NCBI RefSeq assembly: GCF_026013965.1
Contig: NZ_CP110341.1
Location: forward strand, 186,001-250,000
DNA length: 64,000 bases
DNA from: Brevibacterium sp. JSBI002
GTDB lineage: Bacteria; Actinomycetota; Actinomycetes; Actinomycetales; Brevibacteriaceae
Direction: 5' to 3'
Part shown: positions 51,691-60,209 of the stretch, piece after piece
Position numbering within the stretch: the stretch's first letter is position 1
Layout: each line of letters begins with the position of its first letter
Position numbers and translations under genes: made by a program
Notes under the pieces: model-generated
Databases searched by the model: none
What the model was told of the DNA's origin: nothing
The model's input: only the letters and a program-made list of their open reading frames with translations

Positions 51691-52617
51691 ATGGTGCAGA
51701 GATTCGCGATCACGCTCACCCAGCTGTCCTACTTCGCCGAATGCGCGAAGACGCTCAATATGACCGAGGCCAGCCAGGAGCTGCACATCGCCCAGTCGGC
51801 TGTGTCGACGGCGATCAACCAGCTGGAGAAGGCCCTCGGGGCTCCGCTGTTCGTCCGTCAGCACTCGAAGGGCCTCGTGCTGACCTCGGCCGGCGAGAGC
51901 CTGCTCCACGAGACCCGGGAGATCTTCGGGCGGATCACCGACGCCGTCGACTCGATCCAGGCCGGCCAGCGTGAGGTGCGCGGAACCATCGTCATCGCCT
52001 GCTTCCAGACGATCGCACCTTTTCTGCTTCCGCAGCTGCTCCAGCGATTGGGCGAACGTCATCCCGACCTGACCGTCGAGGTCGTCGAGGGGGACCACGA
52101 GGAGAGCATCGACGCCCTGCGCAGCGGTCGGGTCGAACTCGCGCTCAACTACGACCTCACCGAATCCGACGGCATCCGCGCCGAGATCGTCGGCGAGGCT
52201 AGGCCGCACGTCATCGTCGGAACCGATCACCGTCTCGCCCGTCGGAAGAAGGTCTCGCTGAGCGAGCTCGCCGAGGATGACTTCGTCGTCCTCGACCTGC
52301 CCGACAGCCGCGAGTACTTCCTCAACATGCTGCGCCTGGCCGGCATCACCCCGCATGTGCGCTACCGCAGCTCGAGCTACGAGACCGTGCGCTCGATGGT
52401 CGCCATGGGCCTCGGGTTCTCCATCCTCAATCAGCGGCCGCGTATTCGGCAGACCTACACGGGGGAGCGGACGACGATTCTCGAGATCTCCGATCCCGTC
52501 CCCACCCTGCACGTGGCCGTGTCCACCCTGGCTCGATCCGGGCAGACGGCGAAGGCCGCTGCCGTGGCCGACGTCGTCCGCGAGATCCTCGCCGAGGTGG
52601 CCCCCGAGTCAGGCTGA
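51691..52617 (+). CDS. LysR family transcriptional regulator
   Basis: A 308-aa LysR protein. N-terminal HTH LTQLSYFAECAKTLNMTEASQELHIAQSAVSTAINQLEKALGAPLFVR is complete, followed by a periplasmic-binding-protein-like effector domain from about residue 95. GGGAGCCGC precedes the ATG. It is divergent from the RidA-DUF1028-M20-MFS-aldehyde dehydrogenase operon and should activate it in response to the substrate. Confidence 0.92.
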   Translation: MVQRFAITLTQLSYFAECAKTLNMTEASQELHIAQSAVSTAINQLEKALGAPLFVRQHSKGLVLTSAGESLLHETREIFGRITDAVDSIQAGQREVRGTIVIACFQTIAPFLLPQLLQRLGERHPDLTVEVVEGDHEESIDALRSGRVELALNYDLTESDGIRAEIVGEARPHVIVGTDHRLARRKKVSLSELAEDDFVVLDLPDSREYFLNMLRLAGITPHVRYRSSSYETVRSMVAMGLGFSILNQRPRIRQTYTGERTTILEISDPVPTLHVAVSTLARSGQTAKAAAVADVVREILAEVAPESG

Positions 52618-52661
52618 GAGCGTTTCCGTTAGATACCCCTAAGTGATCGACAAATGGGTAC

Positions 52662-52682
52662 TGCATCTATTCATAAGATGCA
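52662..52682. promoter_or_regulatory. TGCATCT-N7-AGATGCA dyad
   Basis: A perfect 7-bp inverted repeat with an AT-rich centre, in the 199-bp gap before the flavin monooxygenase. TATTCATAAG in its centre could double as a -10. Candidate operator for the monooxygenase gene; no local dedicated regulator is obvious except the LysR just upstream. Confidence 0.4.
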
Positions 52683-52816
52683 GTGGACCGTGAAGAACTA
52701 TTGGCATTGCCGCTTCCACCTGCGGTTTGCTGGAAGGCGTCAGGGCAACATCGAAGTTGTGCCCGCCAGCAACGAAGCACATGCCGCCGCAGCGCGGCAC
52801 CGACGGAAGGGTGTCC

Positions 52817-54106
52817 ATGTCGAACACAGCCGCAGAAACCACCGAGGTCGTCGTCATCGGCGGCGGCCAGGCCGGAATCGCGATGAGTGAGCATCTCAGC
52901 GAGCGGGGAGTGGCCCATGTCGTCCTCGAGAAGGATCGGGTCGCCGAAGCCTGGCGCTCCCGCCGATGGGACTCCCTCGTCGCCAACGGGCCCGCCTGGC
53001 ACGATCGCTTCCCCACACAGGAATTCGAAGAGACCGATCCTGATGGATTCGCCACGAAGGCAGAGGTTGCCGATTACTTTCAGAAACTTGTCGATCGCAA
53101 AGACCTGCCAGTGCGAACCGGTGTGACAGTCACCTCGGTCGATGAGAACAGCGGCAGCCGAGGCTACCGGGTGACCACCGACTCAGGTGTCATCGATGCC
53201 GACTACGTGGTGTCGGCAACCGGTCCGTTCCAGACCCCGCGAATTCCCGGACTCATTCCGGAAGACGCAGGGTTCACCCAGATGCATTCGAGCTCGTACA
53301 AGAACCCTGACCAGCTCGAAGACGGCGGAGTCCTCGTGGTCGGAGCAGGGTCTTCGGGCGTTCAGATCGCCGCAGAGATTCAGAACTCGGGCCGTCCGGT
53401 TCATCTCGCCGTCGGTCCCCATGATCGTCCTCCCCGGTCCTACCGTGGCCGCGATTTCTGCTGGTGGCTGGGCGTGCTTGGACTGTGGGATCTCGTGACG
53501 CCGCCTGCCGGAGCGGAACACGTCACTATTGCTGTCAGTGGTGCCGGAGGCGGACATACCGTCGACTTCCGGGACCTGGCCGATTCCGGAATCACGCTCC
53601 TCGGGCGAGCCAACGGTTACTCGGATGGGAAGCTTGTTCTGGGGACGGATCTGCAGAAGAACATCGCCAATGGTGACGAGAACTATCTCTCGCTGCTCAA
53701 CGCGGCCGACGAATACATCGAACGCAATGGCCTCGACCTGCCGCCTGAACCCGAGGCTCATGTGCTCGGAGCAGACCCGGAATGTGTCACGAATCCGATC
53801 CTGGAACTCGATCTTGCTGAGGCAGGCATTCGCACGGTGATCTGGGCGACCGGGTTCGGAGTCGACTATTCGTGGCTCAACGTTGAGGACGTGCTGGACG
53901 AGTCCGGTTACCCGGTTCATGCACGCGGAGTCTCGCCCGTCCCCGGAGTGTATTTCCTCGGTCTGCCGTGGCTGTCGCGGCGTGGATCGAGCTTCATCTG
54001 GGGAGTTTGGCACGATGCGAAATACATTGCCGACCAGATCGACATTCAGCGTATGTATCGCGACTACGCCCCTGCGCAGGCCAGGGTTGCAGCAATCGCA
54101 GTCTGA
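52817..54106 (+). CDS. FAD-dependent monooxygenase (CzcO/YUC-like)
   Basis: A 429-aa class B flavin monooxygenase-like protein. FAD motif VVVIGGGQAGIAMSEHL (GxGxxG), then WHDRFPTQ, and NADPH motif VLVVGAGSSGVQIAAEI. The ending GVYFLGLPWLSRRGSSFIWGVWHDAKYIADQI is typical of the group. Such enzymes oxidise small nitrogen, sulfur or indole compounds. A GTG two codons upstream in frame is an alternative start. It stands alone behind a TGCATCT dyad. Confidence 0.87.
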   Translation: MSNTAAETTEVVVIGGGQAGIAMSEHLSERGVAHVVLEKDRVAEAWRSRRWDSLVANGPAWHDRFPTQEFEETDPDGFATKAEVADYFQKLVDRKDLPVRTGVTVTSVDENSGSRGYRVTTDSGVIDADYVVSATGPFQTPRIPGLIPEDAGFTQMHSSSYKNPDQLEDGGVLVVGAGSSGVQIAAEIQNSGRPVHLAVGPHDRPPRSYRGRDFCWWLGVLGLWDLVTPPAGAEHVTIAVSGAGGGHTVDFRDLADSGITLLGRANGYSDGKLVLGTDLQKNIANGDENYLSLLNAADEYIERNGLDLPPEPEAHVLGADPECVTNPILELDLAEAGIRTVIWATGFGVDYSWLNVEDVLDESGYPVHARGVSPVPGVYFLGLPWLSRRGSSFIWGVWHDAKYIADQIDIQRMYRDYAPAQARVAAIAV

Positions 54107-54120
54107 TTGAGCCAGTAACT

Positions 54121-54204
54121 GACGGGCGGCGGACGTTTCGGCTCAAAAGATGGGCGAAATGATCTGTAGTCGATTGATCAGCCCCCGTATTTCCGCCGCC
54201 CGTC
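54121..54204 (+). promoter_or_regulatory. GACGGGCGGCGGA long-range hairpin before aspartase
   Basis: GACGGGCGGCGGA (54121-54133) and its exact reverse complement (54192-54204) are separated by 58 bp, ending 57 bp before the aspartase start. If transcribed it can close a stable 13-bp stem. It may be the terminator of the monooxygenase gene or a structured leader of the aspartase mRNA; the sequence alone does not decide. Confidence 0.5.
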
Positions 54205-54261
54205 CGTTGCCTCCGAATCCGCCTTCGGTTGGCTCGGAAAGTATGAGATTGTGAAACCACT

Positions 54262-55842
54262 ATGACTGAGTCGAACGCCTCCGCAGATCCCAACACCGCC
54301 TCTCTTCCCCTCAACTCGTCGACGTCGACGAGCCCGATTCCCACGAGCCAGAACCAGCCCACCCGCACCGAGACCGACTCCATCGGCAGCCTCGAGATCC
54401 CCGACACCGCCTACTGGGGAGTGCACACGGCCCGGGCGAACGAGAACTTCCCCATCGCCCGCCGCCCCATCTCCGTCTACCCCGACTTCGTCCGCGCCTT
54501 CGCCTGCGTCAAACAGGCCGCAGCCCGGGCCAACGCCGAGATCGGGGCGCTCGACGACCAGCGCGCGAACCTTATCGACGCCGCCTGCGAAGAGATCAAG
54601 TCCGGCAAACTCCACGACCAGTTCGCCGTCGGCGTCGTCCAGGGCGGAGCCGGCACCTCGACGAACATGAACGCCAACGAGGTCATCACCAACCGGGCGC
54701 TCGAGATCGCCGGCCGGTCGAAGGGCGACTACGCGTTCATCCACCCCAACGACCACACGAACCACAGCCAGTCGACGAACGACACCTACCCGACCGCGAT
54801 CAAGATCGCGCTGGCGTTCTCACTGCAGAATCTCCTCGGCGAACTCACGCTCCTCGCCGATGCCTTCGCCGCGAAGGGCCGCGAGTTCGCCCATATCGTC
54901 AAGGTCGGGCGCACCCAGCTGCAGGACGCCGTGCCGATGACGCTCGGCCAGGAATTCAACGCCTTCGCCACCACCCTGCGCGAGGACGTGCAGCGCCTCG
55001 AGGAAGCCGTCGCCCTCCTCGGCGAGGTGAACATGGGTGCCACCGCGATCGGCACCTCGATCAACGCCCCGGCCGGGTACAAGGAAACGGTCATCAAACA
55101 CCTGCGGCAGATCACCGGGCTCGACCTGAAAACGGCCGGAGACCTCGTCGAATCCACCTCCGACACCGGTGTCTTCATCACTTTCTCCGGTGCGCTCAAG
55201 CGCAGCGCGCTGAAGATGTCGAAGATCGCCAACGACCTGCGGCTGCTGTCGTCGGGGCCGCAGGCGGGCATCGGTGAGATCAACCTGCCCGCCCGTCAGG
55301 CCGGATCGTCGATCATGCCCGGCAAGGTCAATCCCGTCATCCCCGAGGCGGTGTCCCAGGTCGCGTACTCCGTGGCCGGTGCCGACGTCACCGTGTCCAT
55401 GGCCGTCGAAGGCGGACAGCTGCAGCTCAACGCCTTCGAACCGATCATCGCCCACTCGCTGTTCCAGTCGATCACGTGGCTCGAACGAGCGGCCCAGACC
55501 TTCCGCATCAACTGCGTCAACGGCATCACCGCCAACGAGGCGCATATCGAAGACACCGTCGACCGCTCGGTCACCGTCATCACCGCGCTCGCCCCGGTCA
55601 TCGGCTACGTCGCCGCAGCAAAACTGGCGAAGGAAGCATTGGCGAAGAACGAACCCATCGCCGATCTCGTCGTCGAGCACGGGCTGCTCGAGCGGAATGA
55701 GCTCGGCGAGATCCTCCACCCCGAACGGCTGACCGGCATGCCCGCCGACGATTCCGTGGACAACACTGCCACCAGCACCGAGGCGGTTCCCCGGGATGAG
55801 GTGACCACCGAGCTTCCGATCATCCCCGACCCGAAGGGGTAA
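54262..55842 (+). CDS. aspA: Aspartate ammonia-lyase
   Basis: A 526-aa class II fumarase/aspartase protein. SSIMPGKVNPVIPEA is the family signature with the catalytic Ser; GAGTSTNMNANEVITNRALE and NHSQSTNDTYPTAIKIA are the two other conserved regions. Aspartase usually is 460-480 aa; this one has a Ser/Thr/Pro-rich N-terminal extension of about 35 residues and an acidic tail of about 30. It interconverts L-aspartate and fumarate plus ammonia. Fumarase C is the main alternative, but the NHSQSTND form and overall pattern favour aspartase. Confidence 0.87.
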   Translation: MTESNASADPNTASLPLNSSTSTSPIPTSQNQPTRTETDSIGSLEIPDTAYWGVHTARANENFPIARRPISVYPDFVRAFACVKQAAARANAEIGALDDQRANLIDAACEEIKSGKLHDQFAVGVVQGGAGTSTNMNANEVITNRALEIAGRSKGDYAFIHPNDHTNHSQSTNDTYPTAIKIALAFSLQNLLGELTLLADAFAAKGREFAHIVKVGRTQLQDAVPMTLGQEFNAFATTLREDVQRLEEAVALLGEVNMGATAIGTSINAPAGYKETVIKHLRQITGLDLKTAGDLVESTSDTGVFITFSGALKRSALKMSKIANDLRLLSSGPQAGIGEINLPARQAGSSIMPGKVNPVIPEAVSQVAYSVAGADVTVSMAVEGGQLQLNAFEPIIAHSLFQSITWLERAAQTFRINCVNGITANEAHIEDTVDRSVTVITALAPVIGYVAAAKLAKEALAKNEPIADLVVEHGLLERNELGEILHPERLTGMPADDSVDNTATSTEAVPRDEVTTELPIIPDPKG

Positions 55843-55878
55843 GCGGCTCGCGCAGGGCCGGCAGCTCCCTGTTCCGGA

Positions 55879-57272
55879 TCAGGACTCGAGCGACCGCCAG
55901 GCATCGTAGGAGCCGGCGAGCTCGGCGACCCGGTATCCGGCGCGGCGCAGGGCGCTGGCGGTGATGCTGCTGCGGGTGCCGCTCTGGCAGTAGGTGACGA
56001 TCCGGCCGTCGCTGGGTAGGCGGTCGAGTTCCCACAGGGCGCGGCCGCCGCTGAGCTGGGTTGCACCGGGGATGTGGCCGCCGGCGTGCTCGTTCTTCGA
56101 ACGGACATCGACGAGGCGGATGTCGGCTGCGTCTGCCAGGTTCGCCGGGTCGACCAGGTCGACCGGTTGCAGATCCATCCCGGCAAGCGAGGTCACGTAG
56201 CCGGTGACCGTGTCGATGCCGACCCTGATGAGATGATCCCGGAACTCCGCCGCCTGCTCGGCATCATCGGCGAGGACGACAATCGGCGTCGACTCCGCGG
56301 CCGGGTCGAAGACCCAGGCGCCGAAGCTCGCGGCCTTTCCGGGCCCCGGGATGTGCAGAGCCCGGCCGGGGTGCCGGCATGGACATCCGCGGTCGGACGG
56401 GTGTCGATGAAAACTGCCGAGCCGTCCTCGATCCTCTCCTGCACGCGACCGGCGTCGAATTCCTCGAGCTCGGCGAGCTCGCCGAGGAGAGACGGGCCCT
56501 CCCGGTTCTCGGTCTTCATCCTGGCGAAGTAGGCGTGGGCGTCGGGCTGCCCGGACAGCAGTTCGTCGACGAAGCCCTGCTCATCGCCGCTCTCGAGGAA
56601 CGGCGACCACCAGGCGAAGGCGCGCTCGTAGCCGACGGTGGTCGTCGGAACGGCCCCCAGGGCTTTGCCGCAGGCGCTTCCGGCGCCGTGTGCGGGCAGG
56701 ATCTGCACGTAGTCGGGGAGGGTGAGCAGGCGGTCGCGGAGGCTGGCGAAGAGGTCGCGGGCACCGGCGAAGCGGGTGTCGGAGCCGCCGGCCGCCTCGT
56801 CGAGGAGGTCCGGGCGTCCGGTGTCCCCGACGAAGACGAAGTCGCCGGTGAGCATGAACCCCGGCGCGTCGGCCTGGGCACCGTCGGTGACGAGGAACGA
56901 CAGGTGCTCGGGAGTGTGGCCGGGGGTGTGCGAGGCGCGCAGGGTGATCTTGCCGAGGGCGATCTCCTCACCGTCGTGCAGGCGCACCGCGTCGTCGAAG
57001 CCCGCCCCGTAGGACCAGTCGGGTCCGCCTTCGTCGGAGACGTACATCGTCGCGCCGGTGGCGGCGGCGAGTTCGCGGGTGCCGGAGAGGTAGTCGGCGT
57101 GGATGTGGGTCTCGGTGACGGCAGTGATCGTCAGTCCGTGGTGGTCGGCGAGTTCGCGGTAGACCGCGATGTCCCGGCGGGGATCGACGACGATCGCCTC
57201 TGCACTGGCCTGGCAGGCGATGACGTAGCTGGCGTGGGCGAGGTCGGCGTCGAAGATGCGTTCGAGGAGCAT
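55879..57272 (-). pseudogene. MBL-fold persulfide dioxygenase/double rhodanese fusion with one frameshift
   Basis: Restored length about 464 aa. The N-terminal metallo-beta-lactamase domain has [10 protein letters not shown] (His56, His58, Asp60) and [12 protein letters not shown], as in ETHE1/CstB-type persulfide dioxygenases. Two rhodanese domains follow: the first lacks a Cys, the second has the active loop CQSGTR. The frame breaks near 56361-56370, where coding-strand GCCGGGCTC needs one more G to read PAGALHIPG. As written, the product loses the catalytic rhodanese. It should remove persulfide sulfur as sulfite/thiosulfate. Confidence 0.82.
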
Positions 57273-57318
57273 GGGAGTCTTCTTTCCGTGGTCGAGGGGT
57301 GTTTGGTCTGCCGTGTGG

Positions 57319-57504
57319 TCAGCGGCCGAAGAGGCGGGAGAAGAAGCCGGGCTTGGCCGCTCGGGCCGCATCCTCTTCGGCCTGGGTGTGCTTGCCGTTG
57401 CACCACTGGCCGGCCGGGACCGTGCTCTTCACCGACTGGATGTGCTGCCCGCATCCTGCCCACGTGGTCTTTCCGCATACTCGGCACGTCGCTGCTCGAC
57501 ACAT
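57319..57504 (-). CDS. Small Cys-rich protein of the persulfide operon
   Basis: A 61-aa protein with [20 protein letters not shown] at the N-terminus: Cys2, Cys7, Cys10 and Cys18 plus His21 could form a zinc site. A later Cys (QWCNGKH) and a basic C-terminus ending FFSRLFGR follow. Similar small proteins occur beside rhodanese genes in actinobacteria; no function is assigned. GAAGGAGACAGCT precedes the ATG. It is the first gene of the operon, 46 bp before the MBL-rhodanese gene, and is the nearest to the IS21 insertion. Confidence 0.75.
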   Translation of the reverse strand: MCRAATCRVCGKTTWAGCGQHIQSVKSTVPAGQWCNGKHTQAEEDAARAAKPGFFSRLFGR

Positions 57505-57575
57505 AGCTGTCTCCTTCTTCGGCCATCGCTGGCCTGTTCATCATTGGCTTCATATACTGAGTATTTGAAGCTTTG

Positions 57576-57640
57576 GGGACCAGTCGATCGTGCGTTTGGG
57601 AGCCACCGATATTGCCGGTGGGGGCCAGCAGCCGGGACTA
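57576..57640. repeat. IS21 left end with internal binding repeats
   Basis: TGGGGACC at the tip, then TTTGGGAGCC and GGTGGGGGCC at roughly 20-30-bp spacing; the first 35 bp match the reverse complement of the right end in TTGGGG-CC...ATCGTG.GTT.GGG.GCC. Confidence 0.7.
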
Positions 57641-57671
57641 TCGGGTCCACCAGCCACCCACCGACGGTTTC

Positions 57672-58418
57672 TCACGAATTCAGAGCAGCATGTTCACGCA
57701 TGTTATGACTGCCAGTCTCGACCCAGATCGTGTTGTGCACGATTCGGTCCATGATCGCATCCGCGTGGACTCCAGACCCCAGTCGTTGATGCCAGTCCTT
57801 CTTCGCATACTGGGTACAGAACACCGTCGATGCCGTGTCGTAGCGGCGCTCGAGCAGTTCCAGCAGCATACTGCGCATAGCCTCATCGGGAGGATCGAGT
57901 AACCATTCGTCGATGACGAGGACGGTGAACGCGGCGTATTTCTTCAATAACTTCGTCGTGCCCAGCGGTTTGTCCTTTGCTAGTGCCCAGGCCTCTTCCA
58001 GATCAGGCATGCGAATGTAGTGAGCTCGGATCCGGTGCTGACAGGCTCGTTTTGCTAGAGCACATCCCAGATAGGACTTTCCCGAACCGGTGAATCCTTG
58101 GAACACGACGTTCTGGCCGCGGTCGATGAAGCCGCAGGTTCCTAGCTGCGCGATCACGTTCTGATCCAGTCCTCTCTCATCGACGCGGGACAGTTGCCGC
58201 AGGTCCGCTGCCGGGTATCGTAGTCCGGCCCGGCGGATGAGTCCTTCAACTTTGGCATGGTTGAACCTCGAGTGGGCTTCGTCGACGATCAACTGCAGGC
58301 GTTCATCGAAGCTCATTCCCATAGTCAGGTCCTCGTCCTGGGACTCGAGTGCCTCCAGCAAAGGTGTCGCACCCATCTCGCGCAGCTTGCGCTTGGTTTC
58401 TGTATCGATCGCCGTCAC
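57672..58418 (-). CDS. istB: IS21 helper ATPase IstB
   Basis: A 248-aa AAA+ ATPase. Walker A GFTGSGKS (108-115), Walker B VLVIDEW and the IstB/DnaC-type N-terminus (LREMGATPLLEALESQ). It assembles on target DNA and activates IstA. The start is GTG inside the istA stop (4-bp overlap, GTGA). Length is within the family range and no frameshift is seen, so the element may be active. Confidence 0.92.
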   Translation of the reverse strand: MTAIDTETKRKLREMGATPLLEALESQDEDLTMGMSFDERLQLIVDEAHSRFNHAKVEGLIRRAGLRYPAADLRQLSRVDERGLDQNVIAQLGTCGFIDRGQNVVFQGFTGSGKSYLGCALAKRACQHRIRAHYIRMPDLEEAWALAKDKPLGTTKLLKKYAAFTVLVIDEWLLDPPDEAMRSMLLELLERRYDTASTVFCTQYAKKDWHQRLGSGVHADAIMDRIVHNTIWVETGSHNMREHAALNS

Positions 58419-59968
58419 TGTCGGCCTCCTGCATAGTAGGAGGCTCCACGAACGTAACCGCCGTGCTCGACAGGCTGAGCCTCGTCGGCTCTGGTGTGGT
58501 CTTGCCCTGTGACCAGGATCGGGTTCACATGCGCATAGCGTGGGGACCTCACCGGACCGGCCAAAGCGATCCGGCAGGCCGCCTCGACCCTTTCAGCAGA
58601 GTAACGGCGGGCCAGCCTCAACACCGCCAGGGCCGGGTTGAGTCCTTGCTCGTCGATGGGAACAGACTCGAAAATGCGATCGATGACAACCAGTGCCGAT
58701 GGACCGATCCGCTCGGCCCACTGGCGGGCTCGCGGTTTGTCCCACAGCTGGTACTTCTCGCCGACCGGCAGGTCGGCCTCATTCGTCCGATACTCATTCG
58801 CTGCCGTTACCGGTAGCAGCAGGTGCGTCGTGATCCTCTCATGGCCGGAATAGACCTCAAGACTGCGATCGGTGATTCGCAGATCAACCTTGGCGCCGAT
58901 ATGGGCAAACGGCACTGAATAATAGTTCCGCGCCCAACTGACATGCCCATTCCTGGCCACCCGGCGCCCGTAGACCCACCGGCTGATCTCGTAGGCAACC
59001 TGCGGCAATCGCCTCAGCAGTGGCTGCTCATCGGTGGTGAAGACGCTGAGTCTGGAACCTGGCCGCTTCTGGAAGGGCTCGGCGTTATAGGCTGCGACTC
59101 GCTCCTCGATCGCCGATGCCAGTTCCGGCAGCGAAGCAAACCGTCGGTCCCGAAGTCCCGCGATCACCCACGTGGCCACATGCCCGACAGTGTTCTCCAC
59201 ACTCGCCTTGTCTTTCGGTGCTCTGATCCGGCCCGGAAGCACTGCCGCCGAATAGTGGGCAGCCATTTCCCGATAAGCATCGTTGAGCACGACCTCACCA
59301 TCGCGGGGATGAGCGATCACTCCGGTTTTGAGGTTGTCCGGCACGATCCTCGGCGTCGATCCGTCGAAAGCGGTGAACATTGCCACATGCGCCCGCAACC
59401 AGGAATCCTGGCTCATATCCAGACTCGGATACACGAACGCGTACCGGCTGAATGGCAGACACGCGACGAACAGATACACGGTCACAGGCTGACTCGCCCC
59501 CGACGGATACAGTCGCATCGTCGGCCCCGACCAATCGACTTCGATCGTCTGCGCGGCCTTGTGACCGACTCGGGAAGCGGCGCCAGTGACCAGCACATGA
59601 CGTTGATAGGTGCGGCAGAACCGGTCGTAGCTCATCGCCGCATCACCAGCAGCAGCGCATGCATCGACATACTCGCCATGGAGGAGCTTCAGCGTCACCC
59701 CGACCCGAGCCATCTCCTTATGGATTCGTTCCCAGTCGGGTTGGGCGAACACACTGTGATGGTCGCCGCGGCCCGGGAACAACAGACTGTACACCTCACC
59801 ATCGGGGCAGTCTTTGACATCATCCCAACTCAGGCCGGCAGCATTCGCGGCATCGAGGACTTGGGTGACAGACTTACGGGACATCGCCTGAGACGATGCA
59901 ATAGCTCTTCCCGAGAGCCCCTCGGCCCGAAGCTGTAGAACCAGCTTCGCTCTGATCTTGCGTACCAT
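58415..59968 (-). CDS. istA: IS21 transposase IstA
   Basis: A 517-aa DDE transposase. N-terminal HTH (IRAKLVLQLRAEGLSGRAIASSQAMSRKSVTQVL), rve integrase core with IEVDWSGPTMRLYP (first Asp), RIVPDNLKTGV (second Asp) and KDKASVENTVGHV (Glu), and a C-terminal Mu_C-like domain. I chose the ATG at 59968, which has AAGGAGAATATTC upstream; the frame is open a little further. It appears intact. Confidence 0.92.
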   Translation of the reverse strand: MVRKIRAKLVLQLRAEGLSGRAIASSQAMSRKSVTQVLDAANAAGLSWDDVKDCPDGEVYSLLFPGRGDHHSVFAQPDWERIHKEMARVGVTLKLLHGEYVDACAAAGDAAMSYDRFCRTYQRHVLVTGAASRVGHKAAQTIEVDWSGPTMRLYPSGASQPVTVYLFVACLPFSRYAFVYPSLDMSQDSWLRAHVAMFTAFDGSTPRIVPDNLKTGVIAHPRDGEVVLNDAYREMAAHYSAAVLPGRIRAPKDKASVENTVGHVATWVIAGLRDRRFASLPELASAIEERVAAYNAEPFQKRPGSRLSVFTTDEQPLLRRLPQVAYEISRWVYGRRVARNGHVSWARNYYSVPFAHIGAKVDLRITDRSLEVYSGHERITTHLLLPVTAANEYRTNEADLPVGEKYQLWDKPRARQWAERIGPSALVVIDRIFESVPIDEQGLNPALAVLRLARRYSAERVEAACRIALAGPVRSPRYAHVNPILVTGQDHTRADEAQPVEHGGYVRGASYYAGGRQ

Positions 59969-60023
59969 GAATATTCTCCTTCTGCCGCGTGCCCTATACA
60001 CGCGGCGGAAGGAGCTTATACGT

Positions 60024-60114
60024 CAGTGGCCCCCATGCACGCCATAGCTGGCCCCGAACCACACGATTATCTGATCAGGCGTCCGGCCCCCGAACCCACG
60101 ATTGACGGCCCCCA
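60024..60114. repeat. IS21 right end with internal binding repeats
   Basis: Contains GTGGCCCCC, CTGGCCCCGAACC, CCGGCCCCCGAACC and the terminal GACGGCCCCCA, i.e. four transposase-binding-like repeats in the 90 bp between istA and the tip. Confidence 0.7.
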
Positions 60115-60132
60115 ATAAAGCGGATATTCAAT

Positions 60133-60173
60133 ATACCCTCGGGGGTATGCATTCAATATACCCTTAGGGGTAT
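60133..60173. promoter_or_regulatory. Two CsoR/CstR-type operators
   Basis: ATACCCTCGGGGGTAT (60133-60148) and ATACCCTTAGGGGTAT (60158-60173) match the ATACCCC-GGGGTAT operator type bound by CsoR/CstR repressors. Each is preceded by ATTCAAT, giving a 25-bp period so both lie on nearly the same DNA face. They end 36 bp before the repressor start and should autoregulate it. The IS21 right end is only 18 bp away. Confidence 0.85.
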
Positions 60174-60209
60174 AGTTGATGTCAACATCGAGAATGTGAA
60201 AGGACGACG

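Larger units (their letters stand above)
57576..60114 (-). mobile_element. Complete IS21-family insertion sequence
   Basis: About 2.54 kb. Left end TGGGGACC and right end GGCCCCCA are inverted, with 5'-TG/CA-3' tips as in IS21. Several GGGGGCC-type transposase-binding repeats lie inside each end. It encodes IstA and IstB on the minus strand, overlapping by 4 bp. No clear target-site duplication is seen (left flank GCTT, right flank ATAA). It sits between the CstR gene with its operators and the persulfide operon. Confidence 0.88.

Noticed and set aside
57576..60114. Target-site duplication of the IS21 element
   Set aside because: Flanks GCTT and ATAA do not match for any nearby choice of ends, so no duplication is claimed.
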